Assembly (NCBI GenBank): GCA_937928555.1
Contig: CALFWR010000156.1
Location: 1-52,618 of the forward strand
Length of the DNA: 52,618 bases
DNA from: an uncultured Pirellulaceae bacterium
GTDB taxonomy: Bacteria > Planctomycetota > Planctomycetia > Pirellulales > Pirellulaceae
Direction of reading: 5' to 3'
In this document: positions 43,644-52,618 of the stretch, in pieces
Layout: every line of letters begins with the position of its first letter
Position numbering within the stretch: the stretch's first letter is position 1
The notes under the pieces: model-generated
What the model saw: the letters and a program-made list of their open reading frames with translations, nothing else
The model's database searches: none
What the model was told of the DNA's origin: nothing
Translations under genes and position numbers: made by a program

Positions 43644-46616
43644 ATGGACAAAACTTACGCCCCCAACTGCCCTGACACCCAGACGCTTTCGGAATTTCTT
43701 CTGGGTAAACTCGAACCCGAAAAGATCAGCGAATGCGAGCAGCACCTCGCCGCGTGCGAGCCCTGTATCGAAACCATCAACGGGCTGCGAATCGACGACA
43801 CCTTGAACGCCCTTGTGATTGGTTCTGGCGAAGCTCCGGCCTCCGATTCTCCCTCTGCCCTGTGCGAAAATGAATCGCAGTCCGAGCAGAGCGTCATCAG
43901 CAACCTGATCCACCGCATGTCGCAGCTTACATCGGCGCAGCGACGTTCCGGACGTGCCGGTGACTTGCAGTCGCGTGCCGCCGATGTGCTTGGGTTGCTC
44001 GAAGCGGATCAAAACGGCGGGCTCGGACGGATCCAACAGTGGAGACTCGAACAGATCGTTGGAGCTGGAAGCACCGGCGTTGTTTTTCGCGCCATCGACG
44101 AAAGCCTCGACCGTCCGGTGGCCATCAAAGTCCTCCGGCCTACTCTCGGCGAAGCGGCCCGCGAGAGGTTCCTTGCCGAAGCCCGCACGACGGCCAGCTT
44201 GAACGATACCAACGTCGTCACGATCTATCATGTGGGCACCACGCCGTCGTTGGCTTTCATTGTGATGCAGTGGCTTCCGGGTGAGACGCTTGAACAGCGT
44301 CTGGAAAAGCAACAAAGCCTCGCACCCGAACAGGTCGTTCACTTCGGCAAGCAAATCGCCAGCGGGCTGGCGGCAGCACACGATCGCGGCCTTGTCCACC
44401 GCGACATCAAGCCCGCCAACTTGTGGATCACGGAAAACAACGAAGTCAAAATTCTTGATTTTGGTTTGGTTCGAATCATGGACGAAGACCCGCAGTTGAC
44501 TTGCACCGGCATGATCGCTGGCACACCTTGCTACATGTCGCCTGAACAATCGCGAGGCGACGAACTGGACATCCGCAGCGACCTGTTCAGCTTGGGCTGT
44601 GTTCTTTACCAATGCCTGACCGGAAAACTTCCGTTCACCTCCGGCAATGCCCTGGCAACATTGCAATTGATTCAACGTGAAACGCCTGCGTCACCGAATT
44701 CGTTGGACCCGTCCATTTCGATGGACCTCTCGGACGTGGTGATGAAGCTGTTGGAGAAAGCACCCGGCCGCCGACCCGATTCCGCCAGCGATGTCGCGAT
44801 GGCCCTGGAAGCCGACAGAGATTCGTGGCCTTTTGCCTGCTGTCACTACGCAACGCAGCCGGTTTTGGCACAGCCTGAGAGGAAACCGGTCACCAGCGGA
44901 TCCGGGTTCTTTCGCTGGGCGATACTGGCAACGGGCCTTGGGCTGGCGGGCTTTGCGGCCTGGATCTTTGCCCCGCAAATCATTCGCGTCGCTACCGATC
45001 AGGGGCAAATCATAATCGAATCCAACGATCCCGATGTTGAAATCGAGGTTCTCCGCGGCGGTGAAGTCATCAAAGTTGTCGATCTGAAAACCGAACAGAA
45101 ACTTGAGGTTCAATCCGGCGCCTATCAGATACGCACTGTCGGTGATGAGAATTCGGTGTCGATCGACAAAGACACCCTCACGCTGCTGCGTGGCGAAACG
45201 GAAATTGTCAAAGTCACCCGCACTGCGGAAAAGCTAACGAACGAAACCGCCAGCAATCCCGACCCGAACCCGGGCAAAGTCGCGGCGAGCGATAACCTTC
45301 CAGGCACTGCCGAAATTCCGAACGCTTCCCGGTCCGTTGGGCCATCTGCTGAAGTCAAGCCGACTTCTTCGGCGATGATTGGCAGAGACCCGATCGACCC
45401 GAACTACCTTATCCGTCCTGGCGATATCCTTTCGGTTTTCGTTGACAATGTGCTGGGGAGAATGTCCGAACTGAATGAATCGGCTTTGCAAGACGGTCAA
45501 AGCCTGGGCTATCCCATCCACGTCAAACAGAACGGCCAAATTTCCTTGCCCTTGATCGATCCCGTGACCGTGGAAGGCAAAACTGCGTTTGTCGTCGAAG
45601 AGGAATTGAAGAAACGCTATCTGAGCGGCAAGGATCCAATTCTTGATCCCGGATATAAGCCGCTTGTCAGCGTCACCGTCCGGCAAATCTTCAGCGGCAA
45701 CCGCAAAGCCACGCCTCTCCAGGAACCTGTCTATGACGGGCTGACGCTCGACGAATGCCTTAACGTGGTCAAATTTGAACTCGACGGAGACAAACTCAAA
45801 AAACCTGTTCTGGGGCTGATGAAGCTTTCAAGCAGAATGGATTCAGAAACCCGGAAGTCGTTGGTTGAACCACTTTTCGATGCGATTTTACTTATCGTTC
45901 AAAAAAGTAGCGCTACGTCTGAAAGGTACACCGATGCTTTCTATCAGTGGCTCGATGACGAGAGCTTTCAAAAAATCGCACGGCAACTTTCCGAAAGCGG
46001 GAGTCAAGTTCAGTGGAGTTGGCTATTCACATGGTGCGAACGAGACTGGAGTCGCCTGGGAACTGCTGCTGACACGGTGGTTCAAAGGGCGATTGGTCTG
46101 GCTGATTCAGAAACGACCAACATCACTCTCCGCGGCCGGGCCATTCACTTTATGTTGGAAGGATACAAGCACCAGACAAGGGAACTTCAAACAAAAACAC
46201 TTGACTGCCTAATCAACAACTTGCCAGAATTTGGCATTCGTCATAACCAGCGGTACGACTCCCTGGCCAGAGTTGCAAAGCTTGCACCTGAGGCGAGTGG
46301 TCTGGGCAAATGCTTTGCGGAATGCTTCCTGAAGCATCCTGACTCCTTTCAGATTTATACTCTTGGCACAATGGGACTCGACAACCAGGCCGAAGCCGTT
46401 AAACCGGTTTTGAAATGGGTCAAGAAGACAATGAAGCAAGGCCTTGCTCGAGAGGGCCAAGTGACCGGCTACCCGGGATGCGATTATTTTATTGCCGCGT
46501 CAGATGAAATCTTCGAGCAGTATCTGGCCGTTCTACGTGAAGTCAACCACAAGGAGATTCCCCGAAAGATACAGGAATTTATCGCAAGGAGAAAAGCCGA
46601 GCAGGCGATCAAGTAA
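43644..46616 (+). CDS. Serine/threonine kinase with zinc-finger N-terminus and polysaccharide-export-like domain
   Basis: The 990-residue protein starts with an anti-sigma-type zinc finger (H34-x3-C38-x2-C41). A Hanks kinase follows: G-loop VGAGSTGVVFRA (139-150), lysine in VAIKVLR (K162), catalytic LVHRDIKPANLWI (about 250), DFGLVRI (about 275) and APE-like MSPEQSRGD. One transmembrane helix lies near 425-447 (FFRWAILATGLGLAGFAAWI). A PEGA-like beta segment follows, then a Poly_export-like domain (NYLIRPGDILSVFVDNVLG, then HVKQNGQISLPLIDPV; about 590-680). The last 280 residues are helical. The kinase side is cytoplasmic; the export-like domain would be periplasmic. It probably works with the sigma factor upstream. 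Confidence 0.85.
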   Translation: MDKTYAPNCPDTQTLSEFLLGKLEPEKISECEQHLAACEPCIETINGLRIDDTLNALVIGSGEAPASDSPSALCENESQSEQSVISNLIHRMSQLTSAQRRSGRAGDLQSRAADVLGLLEADQNGGLGRIQQWRLEQIVGAGSTGVVFRAIDESLDRPVAIKVLRPTLGEAARERFLAEARTTASLNDTNVVTIYHVGTTPSLAFIVMQWLPGETLEQRLEKQQSLAPEQVVHFGKQIASGLAAAHDRGLVHRDIKPANLWITENNEVKILDFGLVRIMDEDPQLTCTGMIAGTPCYMSPEQSRGDELDIRSDLFSLGCVLYQCLTGKLPFTSGNALATLQLIQRETPASPNSLDPSISMDLSDVVMKLLEKAPGRRPDSASDVAMALEADRDSWPFACCHYATQPVLAQPERKPVTSGSGFFRWAILATGLGLAGFAAWIFAPQIIRVATDQGQIIIESNDPDVEIEVLRGGEVIKVVDLKTEQKLEVQSGAYQIRTVGDENSVSIDKDTLTLLRGETEIVKVTRTAEKLTNETASNPDPNPGKVAASDNLPGTAEIPNASRSVGPSAEVKPTSSAMIGRDPIDPNYLIRPGDILSVFVDNVLGRMSELNESALQDGQSLGYPIHVKQNGQISLPLIDPVTVEGKTAFVVEEELKKRYLSGKDPILDPGYKPLVSVTVRQIFSGNRKATPLQEPVYDGLTLDECLNVVKFELDGDKLKKPVLGLMKLSSRMDSETRKSLVEPLFDAILLIVQKSSATSERYTDAFYQWLDDESFQKIARQLSESGSQVQWSWLFTWCERDWSRLGTAADTVVQRAIGLADSETTNITLRGRAIHFMLEGYKHQTRELQTKTLDCLINNLPEFGIRHNQRYDSLARVAKLAPEASGLGKCFAECFLKHPDSFQIYTLGTMGLDNQAEAVKPVLKWVKKTMKQGLAREGQVTGYPGCDYFIAASDEIFEQYLAVLREVNHKEIPRKIQEFIARRKAEQAIK

Positions 46617-46674
46617 GCAGCTAAAATTCTCAAATCTCTCTCGTTTGGCCAGGACTTCACCTGTAGTTCAATTC

Positions 46675-47421
46675 ATGATTCGCATGATTCGCATTGGCAG
46701 TTCTGCACTTCTATCCTTGTTGATTTGTTCATTCGTCTTCGCCCAGGATTCGGCTGTCGAAACGGAAAAACCAACCGATTCGTCAACCGTCCAGGCGGAA
46801 CCGGCAGCACCAACGGACTTTTCGCGGCTAAAAACAGGCTACGTAACCGGATTCGAATCGGTCGAAGACTGGTCCTACGTCGATGACGGTTGGAAGCAAA
46901 AGCCAATCGAAGGCGGCAGCGTGCTCAGCTTGTACAAAAAGAAATCCAACTACAAACCCAAACATCGCAGTCCGCTGCACATCGCGCTGCTCAAGGACCA
47001 GTCCTTCGGTGACTTTCAGCTGGACGTACAGATTTACAGCACCCACACGGACTATCCGCATCGCGACGTGTGCCTGTTCTTTGGCTACACCGGCCCCAAT
47101 CAGTACTACTACGTGCATTTGGGAAAAGTCGCCGATGACAAGTGCAATCAGATCTTCATCGTCAACAACGCAGACCGCAAAAAAATCTCCACGTCCTCAA
47201 CACCGGGCACCGCCTGGGACGGGCAGTGGCACGACGTTCGCATCCAGCGGGATACTGCCAGCGGCGATATTCGCATCTACTTTGACGACATGACCACTCC
47301 GGTCATGACCGCCAGCGACAAGACGTTTACCAGCGGACAGATCGGCGTGGGCAGTTTCGACGACACCGCCGACTACGACAACCTGAGGATTTCGTCTCCC
47401 AGCCTGAGCGCGAGCAAGTAA
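46675..47421 (+). CDS. Secreted DUF1080/LamG-like domain protein
   Basis: ATG 46675 (248 residues) opens a signal peptide, MIRMIRIGSSALLSLLICSF, ending near VFAQD. An earlier ATG at 46492 lies inside the kinase gene and is rejected. The mature domain has the jelly-roll pattern of DUF1080-type proteins: GFESVEDWSYVDDGWKQKP, FGDFQLDVQIYSTHTDYPHR, DVCLFFGYTGPNQYYYVHLG, WDGQWHDVRIQRDTASGDI, and IGVGSFDDTADYDNLRIS at the end. Such domains bind or cleave glycans; catalytic residues cannot be assigned here. It follows the kinase gene by 58 bp and may be co-transcribed. Confidence 0.82.
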   Translation: MIRMIRIGSSALLSLLICSFVFAQDSAVETEKPTDSSTVQAEPAAPTDFSRLKTGYVTGFESVEDWSYVDDGWKQKPIEGGSVLSLYKKKSNYKPKHRSPLHIALLKDQSFGDFQLDVQIYSTHTDYPHRDVCLFFGYTGPNQYYYVHLGKVADDKCNQIFIVNNADRKKISTSSTPGTAWDGQWHDVRIQRDTASGDIRIYFDDMTTPVMTASDKTFTSGQIGVGSFDDTADYDNLRISSPSLSASK

Positions 47422-47894
47422 CGATGAGCACCTGAGCCGTTGGCCGTGAGGGCTCGGGTACGGGCGCGAGGTCGAGCGCAAAACGTAGGCCGGATCAAGG
47501 GCGCGAATCTCCTCAAAAGCACAAAATAAAATCCTGGCTTCGGAGCGTCGGAAAATCACCCTACTGATTCACCAAGCCCGCCGCTGCGGCAACACTGCGG
47601 CTGGACGTGAAAAACAACCTCGTCATCTCATCGAAAGCAAGCGGACCAGATCGGCAGAAACCGGAGGAGCAAATTCACCTTTTTCGGAATCGGTAGCGAG
47701 TCCAGCTTCTCACCCGAGGCCTTACGGCCAGCGGCTCACCTGCGCCACCAACCCCGCCAAAATCGCAATCATGACCGCTGGACAACTTCCGGCAAGGCTC
47801 TTGCTGCAAATCGCCGCAACAGCACTCGATGCAGTGCTCGCATGCGACTACGATAGAACCATGCAGTCCGAGCATTGCCCCGAAAGAGCCTGGC
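47422..47894. other. Intergenic region with dispersed GC-rich repeats
   Basis: No gene is supported. GAGCCGTTGGCCGTGAGGGC near 47431 and its inverse CGAGGCCTTACGGCCAGCGG near 47714 are members of a repeat family that also occurs near 10520 and 48962. The leader of the LysR gene is at the right end. Confidence 0.5.
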
Positions 47895-48782
47895 GTGGAA
47901 TTTGAATTCGAGTTTCGGCAGTTGCGTTACTTTGTGACCGTCTGCCGCATGAAAAGCTTCACCCGCGCTGCCGAAGAAATCGGCGTGTCTCAATCTTCGC
48001 TCAGCCGCAGCGTCCTTAAACTCGAAGAAGTCATCGGACAGCCATTACTGGAGCGAAAGCCCCGCACTGTGGTCCCGACTGACGTTGGAGAACTTTTTCT
48101 CGCCAGAGCCGAAGAGATCCTTGCGTTGGCCGAAGACTGCTTTGCCGAAGTCTCTGACACGGCTAACCATGGCCGGATCCGCCTGGCGGTGATTCCCACC
48201 ATCGCACCTTACTTTCTACCCAAAGTCCTTCGTGAGTTTGGCAAGCAGCACGCCAACGTATCGATCATCGTCCAGGAAGATACCACGGAAAACATCATCC
48301 GCATGATTCGACATGGCGACATCGACATCGCGATTCTGGCGTTGCCGATCAACGAAAAGTACCTCGAAGCCGAACCACTGTTCGAAGAAGAACTGGTTCT
48401 GGTTGTTCCCAATGGCCACCCCCTGGAGAAAAAGAAAAAGATCAAACTTGACGACGTCAAGCAGTACCCGTTCGTGATGCTTGATCAAGCCCACTGTCTT
48501 TCTGACAACATCGAATCTTTTTGCAAGATGCAATCCGTCCAGCCAATTGCCATCGAAAGAACCAGCCAACTGGCCACGGTCCAGGAACTGGTTTCGCTCA
48601 ACCACGGCATCAGCATGGTTCCCAAAATGGCTCAGGCGATCGACCAAAGCAAAAACCGGATTTATCGATCCTTTTCCGGCGTCCAGCCAACCCGCACCGT
48701 GGCGATGCTATTCAACCCCTATCGTTTTGAAAGCCGCTGGCAAAAGCGGTTCAAGGACCACCTACGTAACAGCAAAAGCTGA
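47895..48782 (+). CDS. oxyR: OxyR-like LysR-family peroxide sensor
   Basis: GTG 47895 (295 residues) is preferred because the LysR start pattern FEFRQLRYFVTVCRMKSFTR follows directly and a GAAAGAG site lies upstream. Residues 1-65 are the LysR winged HTH (RAAEEIGVSQSSLSRSVLKL). The ligand domain has C201 in LDQAHCLSDN and C210 in IESFCKM. The pattern H-C-L-x7-C and the spacing of nine residues match the C199/C208 redox pair of OxyR. It should sense peroxide by disulfide formation. Candidate targets in the window are katG and the AhpD-like gene, but no binding site was established. Confidence 0.82.
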   Translation: MEFEFEFRQLRYFVTVCRMKSFTRAAEEIGVSQSSLSRSVLKLEEVIGQPLLERKPRTVVPTDVGELFLARAEEILALAEDCFAEVSDTANHGRIRLAVIPTIAPYFLPKVLREFGKQHANVSIIVQEDTTENIIRMIRHGDIDIAILALPINEKYLEAEPLFEEELVLVVPNGHPLEKKKKIKLDDVKQYPFVMLDQAHCLSDNIESFCKMQSVQPIAIERTSQLATVQELVSLNHGISMVPKMAQAIDQSKNRIYRSFSGVQPTRTVAMLFNPYRFESRWQKRFKDHLRNSKS

Positions 48783-49049
48783 GCCTAATCTAATTGCAAC
48801 GCCTGCCAGCGCGTTCCCAGCACATCAGGCTGAGTCAAGCAAACGGCCGGGGTGTTGCTCAATGCTGTGAAGGATTTTTCGACGTGTTCGTTGTGTTGGT
48901 CGCTGGAGCCAGGGGATCACTTGGCGAAACCCGGCCGCTTACGCGTCTCGGCTCACAAAGTGAGCCGTTGGCCGTGAGGCCTCGAGTGGCCACTGCGAGA
49001 GATGCCGACTTCGTTCCATGCTCCGGAAACTCTTCACCCCCGCAACCGG
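48783..49049. other. Intergenic region with a GC-rich repeat
   Basis: No gene is supported in about 270 bases. GTGAGCCGTTGGCCGTGAGG followed by CCTCGAGTGG near 48960 is another copy of the repeat family found at 10.5, 47.4 and 47.7 kb. Confidence 0.5.
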
Positions 49050-51431
49050 TTACCAGTCGGCTAACTCGCCGTCAGCAATGTTGCATATTCCCTGAAACCA
49101 CTCGGGCTCACGGTTCTTGCTGATTGAATGAACCGATCCATCACACATCGCGGCGTTGAACACACCCACATGGCCGCTGCCAAAATCCAAACTTGCGAGC
49201 ATGCTCACATCGAAATCCTGCGGCGCTGTCCAGGGAACGGCGTTTTCGCTGCCGCACTCAAAAATCGCAACCGTATTCCCCATTCCGTCTGCGATTTTCC
49301 CAATCGCATTGGGCTCGCCGGCACCAAAGGCAACATCCTCTCCAGCGGGAGTCACGTACATCGTCTTGCCGGGAGTCGGCAGGCTGGCCGGATTCTGAAA
49401 AACCAATGGCATCTTATCCAACAGCTTGATGTTGTGCTCACTGTCCCAGGGCTCGTCCAGATGAAACTGATCGTACAAATCCTGTTGTTCAAGATAGGGA
49501 AGGATGTGCACCCGCCAGCTCAACAGCGGTTTCCCATCGGCATCAACCGACCAGGCTGCTGGAAAATGGCCATTGGCTGATTCATAATTCAGCGACGCCA
49601 ACACCAACTGCCGCAAATTGTTCATCGATTGAGTCCGTCTGGCGGCAGCTCGCACCTGCTGAATCGCGGGCAACATCATTCCAACGCCAATACCTACGAC
49701 GCCAATTGCAGACGCTTCGGTCGCGACTGGCGTGTCGTATCGCGATCGCAATTCAATCCCCTCATCGGTTCGAAAGATAGCATTGGCACTCGCTCGAAGC
49801 CCTAGCATCGATTCAACCGGCGGCAGGTCTTCCAATCCAAAATCAAAATATTCGCGGTAATCGTTTGGCAACATCGGTGCAACCATCGACGCGATCGGCA
49901 AAACGGTTTCGACCGCCTGATCCATATCCGAATGCTGTATGCCGATGGCCCCGGAAAGCCCTGCCGCTGCCGACTCAGAGATGACTTTCTGCATAAGTTC
50001 TGTCGACAACACGCTGGACGATTTTTCGAATTTGCCAATCTTCTTTACAAACGATGGGATCGCCCGCTTGTTGTTCGAAAGATACAACTGACCGTCGTGC
50101 AACGCCCAAAAGACACTCAGCATCGGACCGCCGTTGATGCCAAACACCTCGACGCCATTTCGGGATTTTTTCTCGTAGAACTCCCCACCAAAACCAAAGG
50201 CTTGAGCAGCGACCACTTCGTTGATTCGTTTCAGCGTATCACCAAAATTGGCCTTGTCCTTGACACCCACGATGCCCACGATTCGCGGCGTCAACATGCC
50301 TCCGCGTGAGTAGTAGCGGACCGAACCGTCCAACGAATCTGCGAGGTCTGTCTCAAAGTCGATACCAAACTGTTCGATCACGTTAGCCCGCATCATCTCG
50401 AATGCGTCGGGATTCACCCGCTTAATCAGGCTTGCAAGGTTATCCGGGCGAAACTTCATCGCCAAAGCTCCGCCAGAGTCGCTCGGCAATGGCAAAAAGT
50501 CACTCTCATCAAAAGGCTCAACGTCCATCACCGACATGATACCTTCAAAGCCGGACTTGACCCGCGTCACGCTCAGGTTGCTGAACTTGTCCGCACCAGC
50601 CGACATCGAAACCGACTTGAGTTGATCCAGCTTGAATTCATCAAAGACATCCAGGACTTCGTCGGGCGCTTCATCAAGCGGAATCACGTCAAACAGTTTT
50701 GCCAGCTGCGCTTCGACGTAGAAGCAACGACGCTCCATCGGCATGCTGTCCGTTTTTTTCGTCAGCCAGACCGGCGTCGTGCCACCGCCTGCCAATTTTG
50801 CTTTCAGCCTGTCCCATATTTCCCCGTTGAACGCCACCAGCAGACAGCCACCGGTAACGCCAAACTTGATCTCGCCGATCTGCGCGGGACTGGCCCAGAC
50901 CTTGACTCCATCTTTCCTGGCGACTTCAAAACCCAATTCGTTGCCCAACTGGTCGACCCATTTCGTGACCTCTTTCTCGTGCTCACCCAGGTGGCTGACC
51001 AGCCCGATATCGAAATTGTCAGGATTGAATTCATTTTCAATCTTTTCGATGTCAACGCTGATAAAGCCCGGCCGACCCAGAAGCTTCCAGCCGATCCCCG
51101 AAATCGCCTGGGCTGCGGCGGGTGAGTCAACCTGGTCAGCGAGGCCGGCGATGGCATCCTTGAGCGTTCCGAGTGTCTTTTGAATTTCCTCATCGGCGTA
51201 CCATTGATCCGACGGATTTCCATCGGCGTTGGGTTTGCCGGCATTGTTCCAAACCGCAAAAACCATTGGTTCTTCGTCCGGCAACAACGAAGTGATTTTG
51301 CTCCACTGCGAATCCGCAGCAGTCGGAGAAGGAATGCCCATCACCTGTGCATCAGCCGAGCCCTCAAACCTTGCGACCAACGAAACTAGGACTACGAGAG
51401 AGAGAAGTGCTTTGTAGAATTGGCGATTCAT
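49050..51431 (-). CDS. Large secreted DUF1559 protein
   Basis: The 793-residue protein starts with a signal peptide (MNRQFYKALLSLVVLVSLVA, then RFEGSADAQ). The N-terminal 550 residues are a large variable exported part. The DUF1559 signature follows from about residue 600: RTQSMNNLRQLVLASLNYES, LLSWRVHILPYLEQQDLYDQ, FHLDEPWDSEHNIKLLD, then IADGMGNTVAIFE, and the tail VFNAAMCDGSVHSISKN, the 'H/N-x9-DGSV' box used by these proteins. It is a larger relative of the protein at 5881-7431. Role unknown. Confidence 0.9.
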   Translation of the reverse strand: MNRQFYKALLSLVVLVSLVARFEGSADAQVMGIPSPTAADSQWSKITSLLPDEEPMVFAVWNNAGKPNADGNPSDQWYADEEIQKTLGTLKDAIAGLADQVDSPAAAQAISGIGWKLLGRPGFISVDIEKIENEFNPDNFDIGLVSHLGEHEKEVTKWVDQLGNELGFEVARKDGVKVWASPAQIGEIKFGVTGGCLLVAFNGEIWDRLKAKLAGGGTTPVWLTKKTDSMPMERRCFYVEAQLAKLFDVIPLDEAPDEVLDVFDEFKLDQLKSVSMSAGADKFSNLSVTRVKSGFEGIMSVMDVEPFDESDFLPLPSDSGGALAMKFRPDNLASLIKRVNPDAFEMMRANVIEQFGIDFETDLADSLDGSVRYYSRGGMLTPRIVGIVGVKDKANFGDTLKRINEVVAAQAFGFGGEFYEKKSRNGVEVFGINGGPMLSVFWALHDGQLYLSNNKRAIPSFVKKIGKFEKSSSVLSTELMQKVISESAAAGLSGAIGIQHSDMDQAVETVLPIASMVAPMLPNDYREYFDFGLEDLPPVESMLGLRASANAIFRTDEGIELRSRYDTPVATEASAIGVVGIGVGMMLPAIQQVRAAARRTQSMNNLRQLVLASLNYESANGHFPAAWSVDADGKPLLSWRVHILPYLEQQDLYDQFHLDEPWDSEHNIKLLDKMPLVFQNPASLPTPGKTMYVTPAGEDVAFGAGEPNAIGKIADGMGNTVAIFECGSENAVPWTAPQDFDVSMLASLDFGSGHVGVFNAAMCDGSVHSISKNREPEWFQGICNIADGELADW

Positions 51432-51500
51432 ATCAACCTTTTTGTAATTTGGATCGTCAACTCAACCTAACGGCTGCGGTGACGAAAATCAAACAAGTTC

Positions 51501-52463
51501 ATGTTCATTCTCAAAAGTGGAAACACAAAACCCCTTGAAACCCACGCCGACATACAGTTGGCACTGGAAGACATCGATGCGAACTGGCTGCGTAATGTGG
51601 TCCAGCGAATCGCGGTGCCCCGCAGTTTCGAGCACGAACATGAAAGCAACTGCCAGGTTCGCGATTGGATCCAGGAGACTCTGCAGTCATTCGGGTTTCA
51701 GACAGTGCGAACCGGAAAATACGACAACGTCGTGGCCTGGATCGGAGAGGCGACCAAAATCGAATCGGTTTCGCCGCGCTGTCTCGTGGGAGCCCACTAC
51801 GATACCAAACCGGGCACTCCGGGTGCCGACGACAACGCCAGCGCCGTGGCAGCGATGCTGGGATCCGCCCGGGCAACGATCAAGGCTCACCGCGCGGGCG
51901 TGAATCAAAGCCACTGCGTGTTCGTGGCCTTCAACCGCGAAGAAGACGGCCTGTTGGGAAGTTATGAGTTTGTGGAAAACGACATGCCCGCGGCCTGGGA
52001 TCTACAAGAGGTTCACATTCTGGAGATGGTCGGATACTGCGATCACGCCGCCGGGTCACAGGGTTTACCGAAAGGGCTTCCGATCAAGCTTGAGCATGAC
52101 CGCGGTGACTTTTTGGCGATCATCGCGAATCGGACTTCCAATGCGAAGCTAAAGTCCATTCTGCAAACGGCCGCCAGCTACGTTCCCGGTTTTCCGGTTT
52201 GGGGACTGAAAGTTGTCTTTGGTTTGGAAAAGCGATTCAGCGACTTGCGCCGCAGTGACCATGCACCCTTCTGGGACAAAGGCATCCCGGCGTTCATGTG
52301 GACTGACACTTCCGAATTCCGCAATCCGAATTATCACTTGCCCACAGATACGCCCGACACACTGGACTATGAGTTTCTCAAACGGGTGACGCAGTTGCTG
52401 GTCGCACATGTTTTGACGTTTGAGCCCGAATTATTCACGACGACGGGCGTTGATTTGAGTTGA
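51501..52463 (+). CDS. M28-family zinc peptidase, C-terminus rewritten by MITE insertion
   Basis: The 320-residue protein has the M28 zinc-site motifs in order: VGAHYDTKPGTPGADDNASA (His and Asp ligands), AFNREEDGLLGS (catalytic and metal-binding Glu), EMVGYCD, RRSDHAPFW and NPNYHLPTDTPDTLDY (last His). It removes N-terminal amino acids or acts as a glutaminyl cyclase-type relative. The last 12 residues, PELFTTTGVDLS, are encoded by the left end of MITE copy F. Before insertion the frame continued through TTT GAG C at the duplicated target, so the original end lies beyond the window. Confidence 0.85.
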   Translation: MFILKSGNTKPLETHADIQLALEDIDANWLRNVVQRIAVPRSFEHEHESNCQVRDWIQETLQSFGFQTVRTGKYDNVVAWIGEATKIESVSPRCLVGAHYDTKPGTPGADDNASAVAAMLGSARATIKAHRAGVNQSHCVFVAFNREEDGLLGSYEFVENDMPAAWDLQEVHILEMVGYCDHAAGSQGLPKGLPIKLEHDRGDFLAIIANRTSNAKLKSILQTAASYVPGFPVWGLKVVFGLEKRFSDLRRSDHAPFWDKGIPAFMWTDTSEFRNPNYHLPTDTPDTLDYEFLKRVTQLLVAHVLTFEPELFTTTGVDLS

Positions 52464-52612
52464 ACCTCACTGACACAAAGGTCAAAGCTGGATTGTCGCC
52501 CAGATTTCGGTTCACCTCGTTGACGAAGTCCAGACCAGAGACTCCTTTCCAACCGGTGCGATATTCATTGGCTAAACTGAACGTTACGCCCACGCCTCGT
52601 GAATAATCCGGG
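52425..52612 (+). mobile_element. MITE copy F (188 bp), standard ends with a different core, TSD TTGAG
   Basis: The left terminus (about 31 bp) and right terminus (27 bp) match copy E almost exactly, but the bases between them share nothing evident with copies A-E, although the total length is the same. Exact TTGAG duplications flank it (52420-52424 and 52613-52617). It inserted inside the M28 peptidase gene. Confidence 0.85.
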
Positions 52613-52618
52613 TTGAGC

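Noticed and set aside
43617..44675. Minus-strand frame of 352 codons opposite the kinase gene
   Set aside because: It is the shadow of the high-GC kinase coding sequence, which has unmistakable motifs on the plus strand; the antisense translation shows no domain.

Overview
The window looks like a chromosomal segment of a planctomycete, probably a Rhodopirellula/Mariniblastus-like member of the Pirellulales. This is an inference from gene content: two secreted DUF1559 proteins, two secreted PQQ-type beta-propeller proteins, four ECF sigma factors, a serine/threonine kinase fused to other domains, hypothetical proteins with a pilin-like C-terminal segment, and abundant short dispersed repeats between genes. 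No rRNA, tRNA, CRISPR array or complete insertion sequence was recognised.

Layout. 0.4-9 kb: a polytopic membrane protein, a small duplicated-domain protein, a TPR protein, a DUF1559 protein and a secreted hypothetical. 9.1-10.2 kb: an ECF sigma factor overlapping a membrane-anchored partner (probable anti-sigma). 10.7-12.7 kb: a TetR regulator, a short-chain dehydrogenase and an AhpD-like protein, with the same CCTAC-N6-GTAGG palindrome before the first two. 13-21.7 kb: two beta-propeller proteins, a DUF1295 membrane protein, a PIN toxin/excisionase-type antitoxin pair, a dehydrogenase-like protein without its catalytic residues, an RhlE-like helicase and a TerB-like protein. 21.8-26.8 kb: two paralogous sigma/zinc anti-sigma pairs flanking a secreted helical protein and a broken secreted-protein gene, then a STAS protein. 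27.2-35 kb: sulfotransferase, katG, a thioredoxin-like protein with an in-frame TGA, and an APC-UspA-EIIA fusion transporter. 35-42 kb: accessory island with SMI1/KNR4, an AAA ATPase/DUF4276 pair, a truncated pglZ (BREX remnant), hipBA and several small ORFs separated by repeats. 42-52.6 kb: sigma factor and kinase, a DUF1080-like secreted protein, an OxyR-like regulator, a large DUF1559 protein and an M28 peptidase.

The two strongest unusual signals are these. (1) The gene at 30801-31811 encodes a signal peptide and a thioredoxin fold whose active site reads TGA-Pro-Pro-Cys, so the stop codon sits where the first redox cysteine of CxxC belongs. A 20-bp-arm stem-loop starts 10 nt after the TGA. 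This fits a selenocysteine protein with a bacterial SECIS element. (2) Six copies of a roughly 187-bp MITE-like element share about 27-bp imperfect terminal inverted repeats; four are flanked by exact 5-bp target duplications. One copy sits on the stop codon of a sigma gene, and another has swapped its core and rewritten the C-terminus of the M28 peptidase.

A redox theme (KatG, AhpD-like protein, putative Sec-thioredoxin, OxyR-type regulator) and a sigma/anti-sigma signalling theme recur, but the sequence alone does not show direct regulatory links between the distant loci.
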